This document shows, piece by piece, positions 26,950 through 38,786 of a stretch of DNA of 64,000 nt. The notes beneath the pieces are model-generated. The model was not told the DNA's origin, made no database searches, and saw nothing but the letters and a program-made list of their open reading frames with translations. How positions within the stretch are numbered: position 1 is the first letter of the stretch; every line of letters begins with the position of its first letter. The position numbers were made by a program, and so were the translations under genes. The stretch lies in the NCBI GenBank assembly GCA_964035575.1, contig OZ037895.1, positions 558,001 through 622,000 of the forward strand, read 5' to 3'. This DNA is from Rhynchopus sp. YZ270_cl-10 (taxonomy: Eukaryota; Euglenozoa; Diplonemea; Diplonemida; Diplonemidae).

Positions 26950-27560
26950 TCAACGCGAGGTAAGAACTGGGTCCAGATCACTGCGACAGTGTTTCTGCTG
27001 GTCTTTCTCTTGTTGGAGTCTTCTGTGCACTGCGACGCTAGAGAAGAGCGAGTCGACACGACGGGAGAGGTTCTGCTGTGCCTTCAACTGCGCCTTTGCA
27101 CTGACAAAGGAGGGCAGCCCTGAGGGCTTTGCGGTCAGATCCACTGAAGGGAGCATCAGCACTTCTGGGGTCAGGGAGGCAGAGATTTCACTGACATCTT
27201 GGAGAATGCGAGACAATGGCGGGGCAGCCTTTGAAGCTGAAGAAGGTGACGCTGGGAGGGACTCTTCCCCTTCTCTGTCCACTGCGACACCCGAAGCAGC
27301 GCAGGCACGCCTCCACCGTCCTTTCCACGCAGCGTGTCGCTCCTGCTTCAGTTGTTTCTGCGAAAACAGCAGCGCCTGCCGCAGTCGCAAGACCTCCTCC
27401 CCCGCATCCCCCCCAGAGCTCTCTATCGCACTCTTCCTCTTGTTCACAGCGGTCGACAAACTCTGAGTATAGTTCCGCTCGGTTTCGAGATCCGCCTTCA
27501 GTTCGTTGCAGGCCTCACGGTACAGCTGGACCTGCTTCTTTTGTTCCTCCTTGACAGTCG
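26950..27560 (-). CDS. 3' exon of a coiled-coil protein
   Basis: The frame is open from a CCACAG acceptor (exon start 27560, needing one base from an upstream exon) to the TGA at 26950, about 203 residues. The first ~70 residues are coiled coil (QVQLYREACNELKADLETER). A Ser/Ala-rich linker and a second helix (LKAQQNLSRRVDSLFSSV) follow. There is no in-frame ATG near the 5' end, so one or more exons lie upstream, perhaps beyond the satellite at 27911. The family was not recognised. Confidence 0.5.
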
Positions 27561-27910
27561 CTGTGGTTTTGAGACATCATAAAAAAAAAAAAATCAACAC
27601 TATTTATTCTGAATGTGTGTATTTTGGGCTGTATTTAGAACATGCAACGTTTGCTCAAAAGTGAAAAATTCTTGCTTTAATGGATCGCTAGGGTGGGTAA
27701 ACTATATAAGCAAAAAAAAATCGAGCAAATTCGTGATTCAAAAAAGTTGGTCAAAAATCCAAAAAATCAGAAGGGTCCCCCCTATGGTTTTACTGTACAA
27801 ATCCTATAGGTAGTGGGTGGTACCCACCCCCTCCCTCCACAGCCTCGGAGGGGCAATCAGATGCACAAAAGTTTTCGATTCGTGCTTCATTTGAAAGATT
27901 TGTAGAGAAT

Positions 27911-28541
27911 AGTACACAGTACACAGTACACAGTACACAGTACACAGTACACAGTACACAGTACACAGTACACAGTACACAGTACACAGTACACAGTACA
28001 CAGTACACAGTACACAGTACACAGTACACAGTACACAGTACACAGTACACAGTACACAGTACACAGTACCCAGTACCCAGTACCCAGTACCCAGTACCCA
28101 GTACCCAGTACCCAGTACCCAGTACCCAGTACCCAGTACCCAGTACCCAGTACCCAGTACCCAGTACCCAGTACCCAGTACCCAGTACCCAGTACCCAGT
28201 ACCCAGTACCCAGTACCCAGTACAGTACAGTACAGTACAGTACAGTACAGTACAGTACAGTACAGTACAGTACAGTACAGTACAGTACAGTACAGTACAG
28301 TACAGTACAGTACAGTACAGTACAGTACAGTACAGTACAGTACAGTACAGTACAGTACAGTACAGTACAGTACAGTACAGTACAGTACAGTACAGTACAG
28401 TACAGTACAGTACAGTACAGTACAGTACAGTACAGTACAGTACAGTACAGTACAGTACAGTACAGTACAGTACAGTACAGTACAGTACAGTACAGTACAG
28501 TACAGTACAGTACAGTACAGTACAGTACAGTACAGTACAGT
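27911..28541. repeat. Three-block satellite of AGTAC-derived units
   Basis: Three adjoining, apparently error-free blocks: 27911-28066 of the 7-mer AGTACAC, 28067-28220 of the 7-mer CAGTACC, and 28221-28541 of the 5-mer AGTAC (about 64 copies). The 7-mers are the 5-mer plus AC or CC. Because neither the units nor their complements form stops in some frames, long but meaningless open frames cross it. Confidence 0.95.
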
Positions 28542-30168
28542 GCGATTCACATATCAGCCAAAATCTCGTTAGGCGTATACTTCTGGGCCTCGTTCTCTTA
28601 ATAAACCACAGATGCAAATCTTTGAGCCTGCGACCCCACATTTAACTCATTTCGATCCGCTGATTTCAATCCCAAAAAAATTCAAACCAATATTTGTTTT
28701 GAAATTTTCTGGCTTTTCTGAACTTTTTCGCTCCTTTTCTGGTCGAGCAGCCATTTTCACTTTTCTGGTGTAGGAGTAGGTTTTCTGGGTGGCACAGTGG
28801 TGTGTCTGGGCACCTGGGTGCTGGTGTAGTTTCGGCCCAGGTACCCAGACCCATGCAGTGGCACATGACCTCAAGTGTGAGTGACCCACGCAGGAGGGAA
28901 TGTATACAGGTACACAGGTAAAACCCGTTAAAATTGTAAAAGTTCCTCAAAGCCAAAAAAGTTCAACAAAGCCCTGTTTTCACCTCCCAAAAAGTCGTTT
29001 TCTCTTGATTCGTGATTTCTGAGTGTGCACTCAGAAATCACTTATGAAGAAAACTTTTCTGGTCGATAAAAATAGCTATTTGTGAAATAGTGTCGGCAGG
29101 TTTTTTCACTTTTTGATCTCCGACGCCTGAGGTGTGAAGTTGTTTTCCAAACACCCCGAAAATAGGCGTATATCACTGTGTTAGACCCAAGGAGGAGATT
29201 TCCTCACCGTACATGGCACTGTGCAGTACTCAGTACATAGTACCCATTCTCCCGCCGTCAACTCGCTCGCCCCAGATGCATTTTTGAGCGTCCGCCCGCG
29301 ACCCCGGAATTAAACGTTTTCGCACCCTATCTTTCCAAGAATATTTTTTTTTCAGAATGTGCCCGGGCCATAAAATCGATAAATTCTACGGGTCCACAGT
29401 CTAGTATGCTTGAGGCAGGGGGTGTAATATTTTCATTCAATTCCAAACGCGCCAACACCGGGGGAGGTGTTGGCGACATACGACCTGTACAGCACGCACG
29501 ACACTGCTGTAGTTGTGCACATTCTGCACAACTACATCTACGGCGAGGTCGTTGCGAAGCTGTACTGGGTACAAGACGCAGTGGTGCAGCACAGGCAAAG
29601 TCCCACGGGGAGTCCGGCATTGCGACTATGAAGGAAGTCGCGCATCTGTCGTATGAGCTTGCAGACAACAATGTGCCAGCCAGAATAACAATTGCAAAGC
29701 ACAGTGAAAAGTGGTAAATCCGTAAGCACAAAAACAACTAACGGGATATGGTCTACGTCCCCCACACGACGGTGAAGTATGGGACATTACAAGTGAAGTC
29801 ACTCGTAACGTCACAAGTGAAAAATGGGTACAAGTGTCACGAATAATAGGTTCTTTTTTACTGGTATTCTAGCTTGTTTTGATGCTTTCGTTTCTTTATC
29901 GATGTGGATTCGCAACAGTGAACTTTACCCCCTCCCACACGACGGTGAAGAATGGAACTTCCGCAAACCCGAGCAAAAAAAAACCAACAGCTATTTTTCA
30001 CAACCTGGTCTGGTTACTTTACCCACTCAGCCAAAAAGCGGGATTTTCCAAACCTGATTCTTGTATTTTAGGGTGTTGTTTTGGCTCTAATTGCCCAAAA
30101 TTGTGTTTTTCGAACCGAATGACCCCCTCCTCTGAGTTCACCATATTTTTGCTCGATTTATTTAGTGG
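28542..30168. other. Gene-poor, hairpin-rich flank of the satellite
   Basis: Two diverged copies of a ~65-bp unit (28607-28680 and 29273-29335) share CAGATGCA, TTTTGAGC and GCGACCCC. Strong hairpins lie at 28806-28850 (TCTGGG-ACCTGGG arms), 29012-29041, 29450-29474 (GCCAACACC/GGTGTTGGC) and 29508-29536 (TGTAGTTGTGC/GCACAACTACA). The phrase CCACACGACGGTGAAG recurs at 29761 and 29936. A plus-strand stretch (29406-29717) has coding-like pieces in two frames, but no gene can be supported. Confidence 0.45.
29012..29041. repeat. Near-perfect 30-bp palindrome
   Basis: Two 14-bp arms (GTGATTTCTGAGTG and CACTCAGAAATCAC) are separated by two bases. Confidence 0.8.
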
Positions 30169-30176
30169 AGTAGAAC

Positions 30177-32755
30177 CAGTGTTGTGGCAGTGTCTTTTTT
30201 GTGTCTTTTTTGATGTGTCTTTTTTGGTCTTTTTTGGTCTTTTTTGCCAGCATTTTCGGTCTTTTTTGGTCTTTTTTGCCAGCATTTTCGGTCTTTTTTG
30301 GTCTTTTTTGAGCGCACGTTTTTGGGGTTATGGTGCTTATGAGCCCATGGAGCTGAGCTGAAAAGGGATCCCGCAAACATCACAAACACCCACACTTACA
30401 GAGTATCAACACAGACTAATCAGGGGAATAATAATAAAATGCCAGGGAGGAAGAGCTGCTGGAGCCGCGAGGAGTACGTGGAGGTGACGGAGAACGAGGT
30501 TGACTACCTCGAGTGCAAGGGGGAGGGCTGCGGGTACAGGTTGGCGAAGAACGGCATTTCAGCCACACGGATGAAGAAGCACATCGTGGAGGACTGCCCG
30601 AAGAAGAGTGACAGGGCGAAACAGAGGATCGAAGAGGAAGAAGAGCGGGCGAAAAGATCCCGCTCCGACACGACGGCACCGGCTGAAGCGCCTGCTGCAA
30701 AGAGGGCGAAGCTCGAAAAGAGCCAAACCCGCATCCCCTGCATCCCTGCACCGAACGCGAAGGAGATCGAGGAGATGCATCTCGCCTGGGCGAAGTTCGT
30801 GTTCGCCGCAGGGGTGCCCTTCTCGGTAGTCGATAGTCCACTTTTTATTGAGGCCATGATGGCAACGAGACCAGGGCTAAAAAAAGAACACATACCCAGC
30901 CGACACGTCATCTCCACAACTTTGCTGGACAAGGTGCACACCACCATCTGTGTTCCGAAGTTTGATAAGCTCGCAAAAAACGAGCACATCTCCCTCCAGT
31001 CGGACACCTGGAAAAATTCGCGAGCAGAAAAAGTTTTTGCGTGCGCCGGAACAGCAGGGGAGCAGGCAGGATTGATCGTGAACAGCGGGATCTTACAACA
31101 AAAACAACACAACGCGCAGGAGCTTCTTTCACACCTCACGCAAACACCAGAAAAATTTCAAAAAAAAGCTGTTGCACTCATTTCAGATGGAGATACGACA
31201 GCTACCAAGGCAAACAAACTCTTCAAAGCCGAACTAAAAAAAAAGAACATTGACGTGCACACCATTGTCTGCGCTGCCCATACTGTACAACGCATGGTGA
31301 ATGACTGTCTCGGGACCAAGAAATCCAAAGGCAACGAAACGGGACAGGAATTCAACTACGTGACAAAGTTGCTGAACAGCGTTGTAGCGTCTCTGAAGAA
31401 TGTTGACTACCTCAGGGCTGTTTTGAAGGAAAAACAGACTGAACTGAGTCAGCGAACGAACGCGCCAAAGCTTATGGCGATTACCAGATGGACTACAACG
31501 TCAAAGCTGTTCGACTTCGTCGCGCAATACCGAGAGGCTCTGTTGCTTGTTGCCGATGATGAGGAAGCACTCGCCCGCTGCCCAGATATTCTTAAAGTCT
31601 GCAACAGCATGCCTCTGATTCGCGCGATTCACAAATTTGTGGAGAAGGCTGGTGTTGTGGTCAACTTGTTGCAGTCGGATTCGTGTAGGATTGGGTTTGT
31701 GATTCCGCTTCTTGAGCAAGCTCTGAGTGCAGCAAAAGAGACGAAGGCAGCTTTGGCAACGGTGGAAGACAAACAGAAAATGGAGAACGTTATTAAAAAA
31801 ATCCAAGTGCGTGTTTCTCGCTACATCACTCACGAGGACGGTGTTTTCTCCGCTGCGACTCTTCTCAACCCATTTTTTCAGGTATACTTCAGCCATATTG
31901 ATCCCAACAACAACAACAACAACAATCACACAGGTGTACAAAGAAGCAAAGGACCTGCCAGCAAAACACCCGCTGACCAAACTGGCAGGTTGGGCTCCGT
32001 GTGCAGAGGTGAAGAAGAACGCCTCTGCCTACCTCAAAAAACTGGGGGGCGCGGCACTGTCGGCGTGTCTGATCGAGTTTCGCACTGCATCCGGCATTTT
32101 TGCAAATGACGGGATGTGGGATCTTGCGAAGACCAAGACACCAGAGGAGTGGTGGAGGATATTCTTGCTGGAGGTGCAGAGCGATGGAGGGAGCGAGAAA
32201 GACGTGAAGCTCTGCAGGATTGGGTACAGAGTGTCGGGGATCCGAGCCTCGAGTGCCGAACTCGAACGGCAATTCAGCACAATGGGCTGGATGTCGCAGT
32301 TGCGGAGGAATCGACTCCTCTCGGCGCGAGTGACGAAGCTGACGCAGATTCACAGTTGCCTCCGCACTGGCAAAGGTGACTCCTGGTTTGAAATCGAGGG
32401 TGCCAAACCAGGAGAACCTGTGATTGACTGCGACGCAGAAGCAGAAGCAGAAGCTCCTGAAGTCGAGGCAGCTCCTGCTGAAGGAAACGACAGCGATGAA
32501 GATGAAGAGTCGGTTGAGTGGTGAAAGGTTTTCCATTTTTAGTTTTAGTTTTAGTTTCAGAATTTAGATTCAGCTTTAGGAAAACCTGCGATTTGTGTTC
32601 AAAACGCGTGGAGTGCTTTTTTTTCTGCAAGGTAGAGTCCCTCTATGTCTTTTTTGTGTCTTTTTTGTGTCTTTTATGGTCTTTTTTGGCCTTTTTTGGT
32701 CTTTTATGGTCTTTTTTGGTCTTTTTTGCCAGGACCCTGTCTTTTTACAACACTG
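30177..32755 (+). mobile_element. Complete hAT-family DNA transposon
   Basis: The ends are the inverted repeat CAGTGTTGT / ACAACACTG. They are flanked by an identical 8-bp target duplication AGTAGAAC (30169-30176 and 32756-32763), the length diagnostic of hAT. The 2.58-kb element carries one transposase gene. Subterminal arrays of GTCTTTTTTG-type repeats lie at both ends, in the same orientation. Identical target duplications and an open transposase frame suggest a recent insertion. It lies immediately 3' of the dynactin gene, in the opposite orientation. Confidence 0.88.
30439..32524 (+). CDS. hAT transposase with BED zinc finger
   Basis: Exon 1 is 30439-31881 and exon 2 is 31934-32524, joined across a 52-nt GTATAC...CACACAG intron in phase 0, giving 677 residues. 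An N-terminal BED-type finger (CKGEGC, then HIVEDC; about 30-55) should bind the transposon ends. The catalytic region shows LQSDTWKN and LISDGDTTATKAN (first two acidic residues), CAAHTVQRMVND (the CxxH motif) and TRWTTT (the RW motif). The C-terminal dimerisation region is SSAELERQFSTMGWMSQLRR. An acidic tail ends the protein. All expected hAT parts are present and no inactivating change was noticed. It is the only convincing plus-strand gene in the window. Confidence 0.88.
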
Positions 32756-33035
32756 AGTAGAACCCCCCTAAACGGCTATTTAAACCCAAAAACACACATT
32801 CAAAATAAATAGTGCAAGAAAAAAAAAAAAAAAACGATAATTCCATAATGCAGACACGAGCGAACTCAACGAATGCAATTAATGCGTCTTGCAGAGGGGG
32901 CTATTCGAGGTGATGTGTGGGGCGTGTGAAGCACGGCGACAACTTGTAGGAAGGGGCAGTGTTGGCAGGTTTAATACAAGGGTGTTTAAAACAGGTGTGC
33001 TAAACTGTACTAAACTTTTGGGGCGCTGTACTAAA

Positions 33036-36000
33036 CCAACACTGGGAAGGGGGAGAGGGGGAGGATGTCATACCGATCTTCTCCTCATACTCCTTCCTGA
33101 GATGCTCGCGCTCAGCTCCGTGTTCGCGAACGTTGTCCGCAATGGTGACGAGGTTGTCGATCTCAACGAGGGACTCGGCAAGCTCTTTTTCAACACGGGC
33201 GCGACGCTTTTGTTCCTGTAGCGGGGGTAGGTGGGTGGTGGTGAGGTTTGTAGCTGAAAAACTGATGCCAAATTACGTATATGTTGCGACACACTAAAGT
33301 TGGGTCAGTTCTCTTTCTGATTTTAAAGAGAAAAATCGATAAGAAAGCCCCAATCGAAGTATGCGGGGGAAGAAAGGTTGACAAAGAATGGAAGACATTA
33401 ACACCTCTCGAATGGGGGGGAAGGGGTAGGTATCATACCGATTTGATGGTCGCATCGTTGGTTTGGATCTTTTGCAGCAAATCTCCGACAGAGGCAAGCG
33501 ACTTACGGGTCTGTGTGAGGGGAAATGGTTATGTTGGATAATCAAGTTCAGTTTATAATAACACTGCGTGGAAGCAACAATAAAATAAACAAAAACGTTG
33601 CTAAGAAAACCGCGGCAACAGAGAACCCAACTATGAATTCGGCCCTGAGACCGCAAAACTGCGAAATTAGGAGAAAGGGTTCTAGTACCTGAACCAAAAA
33701 ACCTACCTCCAGACCCTTTTTCTACAAAATCAAAATAAAATAAAATTTCATACCTCCAACGCCCGCAGCAAATGTGGTGAGTTCGCAGCCTGCTTCTTCC
33801 CCTCCCCCTCCACAGCGTTTGGGTCTTTCTTTGGCCCAGACTCATCCCAGTACAGCTTCTGGAGGTCGCTCCAGACCTTGAAGGTCACGCTGGAGGCGTC
33901 TTGTAGCATACTGACCAGAGGAGCGTTGTTGTCCAGCACACAGAACTCACTTAGGTTCTCGAGGTCCGGTACGAGAAGGGGTGCTGTCAGATGCTTCCTC
34001 AGGTCGTGGTACACGAGACGAGGGTCTTCTGGTGTAGGCGCGTCGAGGAAGTCTGCTAGAGAGAGAACCTTTTCGCCTTGAAGGGTATTGCTGATGGCGG
34101 ACAGGATGTGTGGTCCGAAGAAGCCGTCTACTTTGGAGGTTGTGCCGTGCTTTGCGTCTGAGGCACGGTCGTGGAGGAGAACGCAGAGACGTCGCATCTC
34201 CATGCTTGCGTGGATGAAGGTCATGAGCACGATTTGGAGTTTTTGGAAGTTGTCTGCGTCTAAAGAGACTTTGACCTCGACCTGCTCGAGGTCGTCGAAC
34301 ATCGACTTCACGTTGTGTACTAAGGAGCTGCGGTGTTCCCGCATGTCTGCAGTGAGGGAGGCAATCAGGTCGCGGTTTTCGTCGCTCAGCTCTGAGTTGT
34401 ACATGGTGCAGTAGCGTTCGACGCAGGCAAGACTGCCCTGGAAGAGGTTCGCCGAGGACAGCACCCCCAATAAGAAGAAGAGCAGCGTCCCTGAAGACAC
34501 CCGCTCCTTTTCAGCCAGGTCCGTTTCATCGTCGGTGGTTTCACCTCCAGAAGCGGGGTTGGCTTCCTCACGACAGCATCTCCAAAGGCAGGCAACGTGC
34601 TCAAAGATCTTTGGGAAAATCTGCGAAAGATAGGTGGGACTAACAGCGTCCTTCTCTAACCTAGAGAGGAAACACCGGAACTCTTCGTCTAAATGCCGGA
34701 GCGAGGCTGCCACTTCAGGGATCAGCAACAACTCCGCACGCGAGCATGCCAAGACCTGGAGACGGCTGAGTACAAAGCAGACCAACCACATATGCAAGGA
34801 CGTCAGCTCAGCTGCACGCGAGAGGTCGTATTCTTCAAACGCAGCGTCCTTGAAAAGCCCGGGGGAGACCTGGACGTAGCCAGCTTCGTCGCCTTCGGGG
34901 TTGCTTTTGAGTTGGAGAAGGAGAAGCTCGCCTGATGCAGACTCTATGTGTTGTGCGTAGAAGAGAGCACGTTCAAGACTAGCCATGGCGTCAAGGAGCG
35001 GCGTTTCGAGTTCAACTAAAACGGTTGGTAAAAAGTCAAGGACATTGTCCTTGTAGCTTTCTGCAATTTCGTGTCGTGAGCTCTGCTCTTTATCCGCCCA
35101 GTCACGAACAAGCTTTTTAAATTCCTTCGCAACGTCTTCGGTCGTCAGAGCCTGCCGCTGTTTTTCCTCCCCAATTTGTTCCTTCAGTTTTTGCGTTTTC
35201 AGCTCGTCGTCATATTCACGAAGGGACTCCTGATATTCCGCGACCAACGATTTGTACTTATCCATGGCAATCTCTCTGGCAACTGCTTCGCGCTTTGCTT
35301 CCCCGAGACGCGTCTCGTAGTCGGCGTTCTCGAGGTGTAGGGTGTCGTTTTCGGTGCGCATCTTCTCTAATTCGAGCCCGGCCGCATGCTCCAGGGCAGA
35401 GCTCAATTCACTAAGCTCCTTGAGGTCGAGTATTTCTTCGACGTGCTGCAGCTTTTCGTCCCTGAGTCGTGCGACTTCTTCGCATTGTGCCTCGAGGTCT
35501 TCTTCCAAGTCAGCGTATTCGTCAAGGCGCTCCTCAAAGACCGCCACCTTCTTCGAAAGCACGCTGCACCGTTCCTTGTACTTCCGCAGCTCGTTCATCT
35601 CCTCCTTCAGCATATCCCTCTCCTGTGTGATCGTTGCGACCATAACGTTCATCGTTTCAATGGCCTCCACCAACTTTGCGCAGTGCTCCAAAAGACTGTC
35701 GTTGCAGTCAGGGTCGACTTCCTCCATGAGACGAACGTCCAGTGCTGTGTTGGGGGGAAGGTGGTTTCCAGTGTGTGTTTAATAAGTCTCTCAAAAGAAA
35801 AAAAAGCTTGTGTTGACCTAAAGCCTCGCGTTGTCTCAAAATAAAATTTCCTTTTTATCATTGTAAATCGAGGCCACTCTCAAGGATCGCCTAAGAGTGA
35901 AAGGGTGAAAGAATGAATACTCAAAAAGAAACGCTTTGTATGTCAAGGTGGGAACAATACCTGCACTCTGCATCTTGCTCATATTCGCCTCTGCAAGCGT

Positions 36001-37134
36001 CTTCTCCTCGACTGCAATCTCCAACTCCAACTCAAGAAGCATGACACGCTCCTCCTTCTCCTTGAGCTCGTTGTCAATACGCTTTATGTTCTCTGCGTCG
36101 CTCTTCTTCTGGGTCTCATACTTCTGCTTCAGCTCTGCACGCATCGTATCCCTCTCTGTGTGCAGCTGCTCCTGCAGCTCTGCCAGCTGCGACGTCTTTT
36201 GCTTCAACTTTAGCTCCAACGACTTTTTCTGTTCGTTCAGCAACCTCACATCTTCCGACACTTGCTGCCTTGGGGTCCGCGGTGTCGCCAACGCCAACGA
36301 ATTTGACGAAGACCCAAGCAACCCACCAGCACCACCAGCAGGCCTCAACGGTGGTGACAACGACCCTGCCCCCGCCCCTGCCCCCTCCGCCGTCACACCC
36401 GACAACGTCAATGCAGGAAGCGCTACCTTTGGAGACGGCGACGCAGACTCCGGCGATTTGCTCCTATCCGAACTAGCTGTAGACACTGACGGACGCGGCG
36501 CAGGCACTCTCTTTGCAGGCACCCTAGCCGGCACTCTAGCTCCCGCTGTTGGAGGTCGCAGCACCTTTGCCGCAGACGCCGCACTCTTTGGCGGCGAAGC
36601 TGCGGCCGCTGCTGCCACCGTCGCTTTTGGCGAAACCTTCTCCTTCTCTTTCTCCTTTTCCTTCTCCTCTTGGGTAGACTCCTCATGGGTTTCTTCACTG
36701 GAAGTGTCGAGATCGTCCATTTCCTTTACCGGAGATGCCTCAGCAGAGAGACGAGAGAACGACGCATGCAACGACGAGAGCGGTGCCTCTGCTGGGGAGG
36801 TCGAGGTTTCGTCGAGCTGTGGGGAGGCGTCGCGGATGTCTTGGGGGCGGCCTTCTTCTCTTGCACGGCGGTCGCGTGGTGTTTCTGGTGGGGGTGCACG
36901 GGAGAGCACGGTGCACTTATCGAGGCGGCAGAAGACACCATGAAGAGGCGGGCATTCAAAGTACTTCCGGTCCTGCACGCTGCCGTCGTTCTTCCCATCC
37001 GGTCCGGGCAGCTCTATCCCCACCCACTGTCCATTCGCAAACCGCGTCGACCCAACAAACCGTACCACCCCTTCCCGACTCACCCCGTTCACCTGAGTCG
37101 ATACTCTGCACCCCTTCTCGACGTGGTCCTCCAT
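33036..37134 (-). CDS. DCTN1: Dynactin subunit p150Glued, split gene
   Basis: Exons are 35961-37134 (ATG at 37134), 33754-35744, 33439-33510 and 33074-33215, with GTATG donors and matching phases; 1126 codons so far. The terminal exon is uncertain. The nearest acceptor (CCCTTCCCAG, 33042) adds only three residues, ending at 33036, and needs a 32-nt intron. A CAP-Gly domain opens the protein (GKNDGSVQDRKYFECPPLHG), giving microtubule plus-end and EB/CLIP binding. A basic Ser/Pro/Ala region, long coiled coils (about 270-620) and the dynactin domain follow. p150 links dynein to microtubules. Across the first junction the protein reads MSKMQSAALDVRLMEE. Exon 3 is only 72 nt. Confidence 0.85.
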
Positions 37135-37281
37135 TTAGAAAAGATATCTCGTGTGGTGTAAAAGAAGAAGACGAAGGATGTGGTTCTATAGTGTTTGTTA
37201 AATCCCTCGAGGTGGCTTTAATAGCACCTCCCTGTGGTGTGGGTTGAATAAGGAGAGGAGGGTAGGAGGGGTTCGCAAAAA

Positions 37282-37562
37282 AGTTGACTTGAAATACAAA
37301 AGCCAGGCGCGTATAGGCCCGTATAGGCCAAACCCCACCCATTTTCCCCAGCCTTTACACGCCTATACGCGGGGTAAAAATCAGGTGGAAAAGCCCTCTC
37401 GTGAACAGTGTACCTTTGGTACAATGACCGGCTGTACCCGGGGTGGGTGGACAACCCCCAACCATGCAGTCCTACATTCCATTTTCGTGGTTTACATCTG
37501 ATATATGATACCCCCGCCTCCACTCATCCAGATGAGCGGGGGATCATTGCAAACACAGAGCG
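37282..37562 (+). repeat. HR3 copy with a nested insertion
   Basis: HR3 starts at 37282 (GTTGACTTGAAATACAAAAG) and resumes at 37389. The 84 bp between (37305-37388) is flanked by AAAAGCC on both sides, and contains GCGCGTATAGGC near its left end and GCCTATACGCG towards its right. The 3' part continues to 37562 with a stem CCCCCGC/GCGGGGG, also present at 42545-42605. Confidence 0.65.
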
Positions 37563-37705
37563 CTTGATGAAAAATGAAAAGAGTATTGCCAACCTTTTTT
37601 TGTATAGGGTATTATGAGTCAGCTCTTGAGAGGATGGGAGTGGGAAGAGAGGACGGTACTGAAAAGAAAGCAAAAAAGAGTTGGTAAGATGAGACAAAAG
37701 TTTAT

Positions 37706-37742
37706 AAGATGACCCTAAGCAAAAGTGCTTTTGGTCACCTTG
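37706..37742 (+). repeat. HR1 hairpin repeat
   Basis: AAGATGACCCTAAGCAAAAG, then TGCTTTTGGTCACCTTGC. The loop differs from the consensus but the stem AAGCAAAA/TGCTT is kept. Confidence 0.6.
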
Positions 37743-37868
37743 CTTTTTTTAAAAAGAAGAAACGTTTTGTTGTGTTCACTAGGCGAACGAATCAATATTC
37801 GGATTTTTTTTTTGAATTGCTTCTTTCCCCCCCTTCACCTGGCTTCACAACAGTGAAGTAAAGTAGAG

Positions 37869-37984
37869 TTGAAATACAAAGCCCTCTCGTGAACAGTGTA
37901 CCTTGGTATGACCGGGTGTACCGAGGGGGTGGAAACACCCAACCACGCAATCCTACATTTCCATTTTTGTGGTTTACATCTGAA
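37869..37984 (+). repeat. HR3 repeat
   Basis: GTTGAAATACAAAGCCCTCT, then CGTGAACAGTGTACCTTGGT and GTGGTTTACATCTGA. Single-base differences from the 24510 copy are scattered throughout. Confidence 0.65.
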
Positions 37985-38203
37985 AAATGATTTGTGGTTT
38001 AACTTCTGGGTTTATTGTTGCAAAGGCAACGGTGAAACCAGAAGTAAAATCACACGTCAGGGTATTTACTTCACTGTTTGTGTTCTCCCTCGAATGGACC
38101 TGCCTTCACATCCAATCCGTCTTCAAGAACTGAACACTCAGGGTTGGCCATATATTATTACTTATCTTCTAGCCAGGGAGCGTGAGGGAAGAGAAAAAAA
38201 AAA

Positions 38204-38247
38204 AGGTTGACTTGAAATACAACAGCCGCTCGTGACAGTGTACCTAA
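38204..38247 (+). repeat. HR3 5' fragment
   Basis: GGTTGACTTGAAATACAACA, then GCCGCTCGTGACAGTGTACC. The copy stops at the first stem and runs into an A-run. Confidence 0.55.
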
Positions 38248-38334
38248 AAAAAAAAATGCATTCCCTTTATAATGTTGTGACTGAAACATTGGAAGAAAAA
38301 AAGGGGTGAAATAAAATACGGAAAAAAAATGTTA

Positions 38335-38367
38335 CGATGAACCGCAGCCTCTCCTTAGCGACCAGGA
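38335..38367 (+). repeat. HR1-like repeat
   Basis: CGATGAACCGCAGCCTCTCC, then TTAGCGACC. A diverged copy. Confidence 0.45.
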
Positions 38368-38411
38368 AATAGTACATTCCTTTGTTTGTTTGTTTGTTTT
38401 TTTTTTTTTGT

Positions 38412-38462
38412 TGAAAACTTGGTTGTATTAGTGTAGCCACCCTAGAGTGTGCTCCACTATAC
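38412..38462 (+). repeat. HR8 repeat
   Basis: TGAAAACTTGGTTGTATTAG, then TGTAGCCACCCTAGAGTGTG and CTCCACTATA. The best-preserved copy, with TAGTG/CACTA ends pairing. Confidence 0.6.
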
Positions 38463-38786
38463 TAAACATTATTACGTCATTTGTTTTCCCTTCTCGCGAG
38501 ATCTAAGAGCTAGGGAGGAGGGAGGTGCGTTTCTCTTTTGGGGGGCTTTTTTTCATTGTGACTATTTCAACCATGCCAAAAAAATAGCTACTCATTGATA
38601 TTTTTTGGTGGCACAAAAAAAAAAATGGAAACAACTCATCATGTCCCTCCCACAACGCACATCCTTTACCGTTTCTGTTGACTGCACGAATGCAGGCATA
38701 TAGCTAAGTCTCCAGATTTGAAGAAAAAAAAAGCGAGACAGAAAACCTGAAACGGCGAAAATGGCACTGCGCTCAAAAATATTATT

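Noticed and set aside
27911-28541. Telomere or CRISPR-like array
   Set aside because: Units are 5-7 bp with no spacers and no G-strand telomere pattern.
27790-28641. Open frames of ~250-280 codons (TVLYC and CVLCT repeats) across the satellite
   Set aside because: They are frame readings of AGTAC-type tandem repeats; 5- and 7-base units simply avoid stops in those frames.
29406-29717. Plus-strand frames with protein-like phrases such as KEVAHLSYELADNNVPARIT
   Set aside because: Two overlapping frames share the apparent coding signal, and strong hairpins explain part of the pattern. No family or splice model could be supported.
30208-32734. GTCTTTTTTG arrays considered as the transposon's inverted ends
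   Set aside because: The arrays are in the same orientation at both ends. The true ends are CAGTGTTGT/ACAACACTG next to the 8-bp duplication.
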